Assembly (NCBI GenBank): GCA_002694745.1
Contig: NZMY01000041.1
Location: 1-57,158, forward strand
Length of the DNA stretch: 57,158 nt
Source of the DNA: Croceicoccus sp.
Lineage (GTDB): Bacteria > Pseudomonadota > Alphaproteobacteria > Sphingomonadales > Sphingomonadaceae
Reading direction: 5' to 3'
Below, piece after piece: positions 52,941-57,158 of this stretch. The notes under the pieces were generated by a model. That model was not told the origin of the DNA, searched no databases, and saw nothing but the letters and a program-made list of their open reading frames with translations. Position 1 is the first letter of the stretch. Each line of letters starts with the position of its first letter. Position numbers and translations under genes: made by a program.

Positions 52941-53005
52941 GCCATAGCGGCAGAGTGTCAAGCAAACGGTAACGCGCCCGGAGCGTTTTTCACGGCTTCG
53001 AAAGG

Positions 53006-53034
53006 GTGACAGGGCGCTGCATCGTCGCTATCTG
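53006..53034 (+). promoter_or_regulatory. Possible thrS promoter
   Basis: GTGACA (53006-53011), 17 bp, TATCTG (53029-53034). Transcription would start only a few bases before the leader ATG at 53045, so the leader could be nearly leaderless. Confidence 0.35.
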
Positions 53035-53044
53035 TCATGGCATC

Positions 53045-53119
53045 ATGAAGCAGATCCAGACCGCGACCACGACGACGACTAACACCCGGCTCGCCCGGGG
53101 ACGGCTGGTCGCGCATTGA
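53045..53119 (+). CDS. Threonine-rich leader peptide of thrS
   Basis: 24 residues, starting MKQIQTATTTTTNT. Seven are threonine, five of them in a row (codons ACC, ACG, ACG, ACG, ACT at 53066-53080). It resembles the attenuator leader peptide of enteric thrABC. It lies 137 bp before thrS, followed by alternative hairpins. Its role would be to sense charged tRNA-Thr. No strong ribosome site is visible, and codon usage cannot prove translation, but the placement before thrS is hard to explain otherwise. Confidence 0.65.
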   Translation: MKQIQTATTTTTNTRLARGRLVAH

Positions 53120-53191
53120 CGCTGCCGCCGTCGCCCGGGGTTCGGGCGGACGGCGTCTCTTCCCGATATCCCGCTTTTTTCGCCGACGCCG
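53100..53191 (+). promoter_or_regulatory. Alternative hairpins of a thrS attenuator
   Basis: Segment A (GACGGC, 53100-53105, inside the leader) can pair with B (GCCGTC, 53127-53132). B extended (53127-53137) also pairs with C (53143-53154), 11 bp with one bulge. C (CGGCGTC, 53151-53157) can pair with D (GACGCCG, 53185-53191). A T6 run lies at 53175-53180. The folds exclude each other as in attenuators. Which one terminates transcription is not clear, because the T-run is not directly after a stem. Confidence 0.5.
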
Positions 53192-53256
53192 CCCCTTCCG
53201 GCTGGGCCGTGCATGTGCCATGGCGCGCCCAGCCCTTTTGATCGGCCTGAGAGACT

Positions 53257-55254
53257 ATGAGCGAACTTCTGAAAATCAGCCTGCCCGACGGTTCGGTGCG
53301 CGAGATGCCCGCAGGCTCAAGCCCCGCCGATGTCGCCGCCGCGATCGGCCCCGGCCTTGCCAAGGCCGCGATCGCCGCGCGCGTCGATGGCGAACTGCGC
53401 GACCTTGGCCGCCCGTTCGACGGCGATGCCGAGCTGGCGCTGGTGACCGCGCGGGACGAGGATGACGCGCTGGAGCTCGCCCGCCACGACTATGCCCATG
53501 TGCTGGCAGAGGCGGTGCAGACGCTGTGGCCCGGCACGCAGATCACCTTTGGCCCCGCGACCGACGACGGGTTCTATTACGACGTCATGGCCCCCGCCAC
53601 CCGCGACCCGTTCAGCATGGACGACCTTCCCGCCATCGAGGAAAAGATGCGCGAGATCATCAAGGCCGACAAGCCGCTGCGCCGCGAGGTCTGGACTCGC
53701 CAGCAGCTGATCGACCGCTGGAAAGCCGAGGGCGAGACTTTCAAGGCCGAATGGGCCGCCGAACTGCCCGAGGGCGAGGAACTGACCGTCTATTGGTCGG
53801 GCGAGGACTGGCTCGACATGTGCCGCGGCCCGCATCTGCCCTCGACCGGAAAGCTCGACCCGCAGGCGTTCAAGCTGATGCGCGTCGCCGGTGCATACTG
53901 GCGCGGCGACCAGAAGAACGCGCAGCTGACGCGCATCTACGGCACCGGCTGGCTCAATAAAAAGCAGCTGAACGCGCATCTGACGCGGCTGGAAGAGGCC
54001 GCCAAGCGCGACCACCGCAAGCTGGCACGCGAGATGGACCTGTTCCACTTGCAGGAAGAGGCGCACGGGTCGGTCTTCTGGCATCCCAATGGCTACAAGG
54101 TCTGGCGCGAGCTTGAGGCATATATGCGCCGCGCCATCGACGGCGCGGGCTATCAGGAGATCAAGACTCCGCAGGTGATGGACGCGCGCCAGTGGGAGAA
54201 ATCGGGCCACTGGGGCAAGTACCGCGAGAACATGTTCGTGGTCCCCGACGAGGTGCCCAACGTCGAGGACGAAGGCCCCGTCGTGTCGCATGACGCCGAC
54301 TGGATGGCGCTGAAGCCGATGAACTGCCCGGCCCATGTGCTGGTGTTCAAGCAGGGCATCACGTCCTATCGCGAGCTGCCGATCCGCCTGTACGAGAACG
54401 GCTGCTGCCACCGGAACGAGCCGCATGGCGCGCTCCACGGGCTGATGCGGGTGCGCCAGTTCACGCAGGACGACGCGCATATCTTTTGCCGCGAGGACCA
54501 GATCGTCGACGAGGTTCGCGCCTTCTGCGAACTCGCCGACCGGGTCTATCGCGATTTCGGTTTCACCTATTCGATCAAGCTGGCGCTGCGTCCCGACCAG
54601 CGTTTCGGCAGCGATGCCGACTGGGACAAGGCCGAGGACGAGCTGCGCAACGCGGTGATCGAGGCGGGCCTCGCGACGGAAGAATACGGTTGGGAAGAAC
54701 TGCCCGGCGAAGGCGCGTTCTATGCGCCCAAGCTGGAATGGCACCTCACCGATGCCATTGGCCGCACATGGCAGGTGGGCACGATCCAGTCCGACCGCGT
54801 GCTGCCCGAACGGCTGGACGCGACCTATGTGGGCGAGGACGGCGAGAAGCACCGCCCGGTCATGCTGCACCGCGCGATCTTCGGTAGTTACGAACGTTTC
54901 ATCGGCATTTTGATCGAGCATTTCGCGGGCAAGCTGCCCGTGTGGCTCGCGCCGGTGCAGGCGGTCGTGGCGACCATCGTGTCCGATGCGGACGATTACG
55001 CGAACGAGGTGGTCGCGAAACTGCAGGCCGCCGGCGTGCGGGTGGAGAGCGATCTTCGCAACGAGAAGATCAACTACAAGGTCCGCGAGCACTCGGTCGC
55101 CAAGATCCCTCACCTGCTGGTCGTCGGCAAGCGCGAGGCCGAGGAAGGCACCGTCGCGATCCGCACCTTGGGCGAACAGCAGCAAAATTTCTGCTCGCTG
55201 GACGAGGCGATCGCCATGCTGAAGGCGGAGGTCACCCCGCCCGATCTGACATGA
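53257..55254 (+). CDS. thrS: Threonyl-tRNA synthetase
   Basis: 665 residues, complete. Charges tRNA-Thr in the cytosol. Domains: TGS-like N terminus (1-60), editing domain (HDYAHVLAEAVQTLWP, GPATDDGFYYD), catalytic core (MNCPAHVLVFKQGITSY, CCHRNEPHGALHGLMRVRQF motif 2, zinc ligands Cys and His) and anticodon-binding domain (LPVWLAPVQAVVATI, INYKVREHSVAKIPHLLVVG). GAGAG lies before the ATG. A Thr-rich leader peptide and alternative hairpins lie upstream. Confidence 0.96.
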   Translation: MSELLKISLPDGSVREMPAGSSPADVAAAIGPGLAKAAIAARVDGELRDLGRPFDGDAELALVTARDEDDALELARHDYAHVLAEAVQTLWPGTQITFGPATDDGFYYDVMAPATRDPFSMDDLPAIEEKMREIIKADKPLRREVWTRQQLIDRWKAEGETFKAEWAAELPEGEELTVYWSGEDWLDMCRGPHLPSTGKLDPQAFKLMRVAGAYWRGDQKNAQLTRIYGTGWLNKKQLNAHLTRLEEAAKRDHRKLAREMDLFHLQEEAHGSVFWHPNGYKVWRELEAYMRRAIDGAGYQEIKTPQVMDARQWEKSGHWGKYRENMFVVPDEVPNVEDEGPVVSHDADWMALKPMNCPAHVLVFKQGITSYRELPIRLYENGCCHRNEPHGALHGLMRVRQFTQDDAHIFCREDQIVDEVRAFCELADRVYRDFGFTYSIKLALRPDQRFGSDADWDKAEDELRNAVIEAGLATEEYGWEELPGEGAFYAPKLEWHLTDAIGRTWQVGTIQSDRVLPERLDATYVGEDGEKHRPVMLHRAIFGSYERFIGILIEHFAGKLPVWLAPVQAVVATIVSDADDYANEVVAKLQAAGVRVESDLRNEKINYKVREHSVAKIPHLLVVGKREAEEGTVAIRTLGEQQQNFCSLDEAIAMLKAEVTPPDLT

Positions 55255-55279
55255 CCGTGCAGACGGGCAGACACGGGTG

Positions 55280-56167
55280 ATGACCGCGCGCAGCTTTCTG
55301 TGGCTGGTCGGGATCTGCCTCGTCTGGGCGCTGAACACGATCGTGTCGAAAATCGCGGTGAGCGATCTGGGACTGCCGCCGCTGTTCTACGCGACGCTGC
55401 GCTCGGCGGTGGTGGCGCTGGCCCTGCTGCCGTGGTTGAGGCCGCTGCCGGACCGTTTCCTGTTCGTCGCCGCCACCGCGCTCTCGGTCAGCGGCGGATC
55501 GTTCGCGCTGCTGTTCATCGGTCTGACCGATGCCAGCCCCTCGGCGGCTGGCATCGTCAGCCTGACCGGCGCGCCGCTGACGGTGCTGTTCGCGATCATC
55601 CTTTTGCGAGAAAAGGTGCACTGGCGGCGCGCGCTCGGTATCGCGCTGACCTTCGTGGGCGTGGGCATCGCCGTCGCCTCGCCATCGGGCTGGCAAAGCA
55701 GCATCGGCCTGCTGTTCGTGGGTGCGTCCTCGGTGGTGGGCGCGCTGGGCAGCGTGGGCCTGAAACGCATATTGCTCGAACCGCTGCGCATGCAGGCGTG
55801 GGCGGGGGCGGTATCGGCCATCGTGCTGCTGCCCCTGTCGCTGGCGCTGGAGCATGGACAGGTCGCCGCCGTCGGAGCGCAGCCATGGGGCGCGCTGGGC
55901 GCGATCCTGTTTTCCGGGCTGGTCGTCTCGGTCGGCGCGCACACGCTCTATTTCCGCCTGCTGGCCGAGCATGACGTCAATCTGATCGCGCCGCTGACGC
56001 TGATGACGCCGGTGTTCACTGTGCTGCTGGGCGTGTCGCTGACGGGCGACCAGGTGGGGCCTACTCTGGTCGCCGGCGCGCTGGTCGCGGCGGCAGGCGT
56101 GCTGGTGATCGTGCTGCGGCCGGGACGGAACTATCTCAAGGCGATGCTGGTGCGGACGCGTTTGTAG
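55280..56167 (+). CDS. DMT-superfamily (EamA) transporter
   Basis: 295 residues, ten helices in two EamA repeats: LVWALNTIVSKIAVSDLGLP and FIGLTDASPSAAGIVSLTGAPLTVLFAIILLREKVHW in the first, LFSGLVVSVGAHTLYFRLL and LMTPVFTVLLGVSLTG in the second. Probably a metabolite exporter; substrate unknown. ATG at 55280 is chosen (GTG at 55277 directly before it). It begins 25 bp after thrS and may be in the same transcript. Confidence 0.87.
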   Translation: MTARSFLWLVGICLVWALNTIVSKIAVSDLGLPPLFYATLRSAVVALALLPWLRPLPDRFLFVAATALSVSGGSFALLFIGLTDASPSAAGIVSLTGAPLTVLFAIILLREKVHWRRALGIALTFVGVGIAVASPSGWQSSIGLLFVGASSVVGALGSVGLKRILLEPLRMQAWAGAVSAIVLLPLSLALEHGQVAAVGAQPWGALGAILFSGLVVSVGAHTLYFRLLAEHDVNLIAPLTLMTPVFTVLLGVSLTGDQVGPTLVAGALVAAAGVLVIVLRPGRNYLKAMLVRTRL

Positions 56168-56209
56168 GTGTTAGCGGGTTTTTCAGAACTATCCGCATAC
56201 CCAAAATGA

Positions 56210-56740
56210 ATGACGATCGCCGACCATAGTTTTTATCCCGGAGAAGGCGCCAACCCAGAGCAGATGCTCCGGCTGGCAGATGAATACAAGGCGGCAGCCG
56301 AAGCATTGCGTAATATGAAATGCGGAGGTGAGCGCGCCCCTTTTCGCCTGCTCGCCATCCATGCGATTGAGCTATACTTAAACGCTTGGCTTTCTGTCGA
56401 AGGACATCCGAACCGCCGGATCAGGGGTCTTCAGCATGATCTGATGAAACGGATCGAGCTGGTTGAGGAGGGCAAGCTGCGATTGAGAAAGCTGACACTG
56501 CAGCATCTGAGGCAAATTTCATTATCGAGAGAATATCTGGTTTCCCGCTATCAGCCATCGGGCTCTAAGCTGTCGGAACTGAACCGCCTTGAAGCGACGT
56601 TGAACGAAATCGCCAGGAAGATTTCCGCCCATGTGGTGCACGAGCAATCCCGGCGCAGCGCTGAGATCCTGCCTCACGTGCACAAACAAAAAGGGCCGGA
56701 AGCCCCAACGCCTCCGACCCAATTTCGTCCAAACCGGTAA
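56210..56740 (+). CDS. HEPN-like protein
   Basis: 176 residues. The central helical part (RAPFRLLAIHAIELYLNAWL then GLQHDLMKRIELV) resembles HEPN-fold proteins, which often carry a His-Asp-Leu (GHDL-like) motif and can be RNases or nucleotide-binding partners. A clear RxxxxH active site is not certain (RGLQH or RIRGLQH). The tail is Pro-rich (GPEAPTPPTQFRPNR). The gene is more AT-rich than its neighbours, a hint of transfer. Its last 50 bases overlap the sdhA terminator on the other strand. Weak ribosome site; start ATG at 56210. Confidence 0.6.
   Translation: MTIADHSFYPGEGANPEQMLRLADEYKAAAEALRNMKCGGERAPFRLLAIHAIELYLNAWLSVEGHPNRRIRGLQHDLMKRIELVEEGKLRLRKLTLQHLRQISLSREYLVSRYQPSGSKLSELNRLEATLNEIARKISAHVVHEQSRRSAEILPHVHKQKGPEAPTPPTQFRPNR
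56688..56720 (-). terminator. Terminator of the sdhA operon
   Basis: On the minus strand, GGGTCGGAGGC (56720-56710) pairs with GCTTCCGGCCC (56703-56693) with two G-T pairs, then five Ts (56692-56688). A clear Rho-independent terminator 27 bp after the sdhA stop. It lies inside the 3' end of the HEPN-like reading frame. Confidence 0.8.
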
Positions 56741-56746
56741 GGCGGA

Positions 56747-57158
56747 TCAGTAGACCCGCTTCTTCGGCTTGATGTATTCGATATCGTCGGTCAGCGTGAA
56801 CTCGTGCACCGGGCGGTAGTCCAGCTTGACCGATCCGCCCTTGCCGCCCCAGCCATCGAACCAGCTGGCGGTGTGCTTCATCCATTCGGCATCGTTGCGC
56901 TCGGGAAAATCCTCGTGCGCGTGGGCGCCGCGGCTTTCCTTGCGGTTGAACGCCGAATGCATGGTGACGGTGGCTTGGCTGATCAGATTGTCCAGCTCCA
57001 GCGTCTCGATCAGGTCGCTGTTCCAGATCAGCGACTTGTCGGCCACGGAGATGTCCTCCATCCGCGCATAGGTGGCGGCCAGCTTTTCCTTGCCTTCCGC
57101 CATCAGTTCGTCGGTGCGGAACACGGCGGCGTGGGCCGACATGGTGCGCTGCATCTCG
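56747..57158 (-). CDS. sdhA: Succinate dehydrogenase flavoprotein subunit, C-terminal part
   Basis: Partial gene: the last about 137 codons; the start lies beyond 57158. SdhA oxidises succinate to fumarate with covalent FAD in complex II. Visible are [19 protein letters not shown] (the capping/flavin region), [36 protein letters not shown] and the family end [22 protein letters not shown] at 56747. sdhB is normally downstream in such operons, but here a terminator follows, so sdhB is probably elsewhere or upstream. Confidence 0.93.
   Translation of the reverse strand, partial: EMQRTMSAHAAVFRTDELMAEGKEKLAATYARMEDISVADKSLIWNSDLIETLELDNLISQATVTMHSAFNRKESRGAHAHEDFPERNDAEWMKHTASWFDGWGGKGGSVKLDYRPVHEFTLTDDIEYIKPKKRVY

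Noticed and set aside
53317-55338. Minus-strand 673-codon open frame opposite thrS
   Set aside because: Shadow of thrS; no recognisable domain and highly biased composition.

Overview
The window is a GC-rich (roughly two thirds G+C by eye) chromosomal segment of an alphaproteobacterium. The gene families and order (pntAA-pntAB-pntB, scoAB, rpe-heparinase-purH, NnrU, YjgN/DUF898 next to an M48 peptidase, YadA-type adhesin) fit Sphingomonadales, most likely Erythrobacteraceae or a close marine sphingomonad. That placement is inference from family content, not from a marker gene. Most of the window is housekeeping DNA with short gaps and many ATGA/GTGA-type overlaps.

Layout. 1-5.2 kb: a secreted DUF305-LVIVD protein (minus), a bifunctional penicillin-binding protein and mobA. 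5.2-9.9 kb: scoAB (3-oxoacid CoA-transferase) and the three-gene proton-translocating transhydrogenase operon, closed by a strong hairpin. 10.0-16.3 kb: a six-gene, tightly coupled operon: anchored periplasmic protein, SSS-family symporter, 40-residue membrane peptide, ATCase-like transcarbamylase, glutamine-dependent AsnB-type amidotransferase and an Nramp-related transporter. It ends in a bidirectional terminator. 16.3-21.1 kb: a YadA-type trimeric autotransporter gene cut in two by a 3.2-kb IS1595-family element that carries several passenger genes. 21.2-24.4 kb: two M20-family amidases and a DUF2141 protein (minus). 24.5-32.3 kb: ABC exporter, rpe, heparinase-like protein, purH, a small membrane protein, periplasmic MsrA and Zur. 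32.3-37.3 kb (minus): GT-C-like membrane protein, GtrA, UDP-galactopyranose-mutase-like flavoprotein, tandem PilZ protein and tRNA-Leu(TAA). 37.4-52.9 kb: ihfB, a GntR regulator, POT transporter, NnrU, two alpha/beta hydrolases, dxs, msrB, a NatAB-type ABC pair, queG, ferredoxin reductase, a luciferase-like oxidoreductase, and M48 peptidase with DUF898. 53.0-57.2 kb: thrS with a threonine-rich leader peptide, a DMT transporter, a HEPN-like protein and the 3' end of sdhA.

Most interesting. (1) The 10.0-16.3 kb operon. Its transcarbamylase keeps the carbamoyl-phosphate site and the alpha-carboxylate arginine of aspartate transcarbamylase but has lost the residues that read the aspartate side chain. 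It is coupled to an AsnB-type amidotransferase and two LeuT-fold transporters. My working hypothesis is synthesis of an N-carbamoyl amino-acid amide, possibly the osmolyte N-alpha-carbamoyl-L-glutamine 1-amide, for which I know of no assigned genes. The nearby M20 carbamoylase/amidohydrolase pair could be the breakdown side. (2) A Thr-codon leader and alternative hairpins before thrS. (3) An IS1595 element with passengers, whose removal with one target-site copy would exactly restore an adhesin reading frame.

Start codons were chosen by eye from Shine-Dalgarno spacing, overlaps and family length; doubtful cases are marked. No database search was possible.
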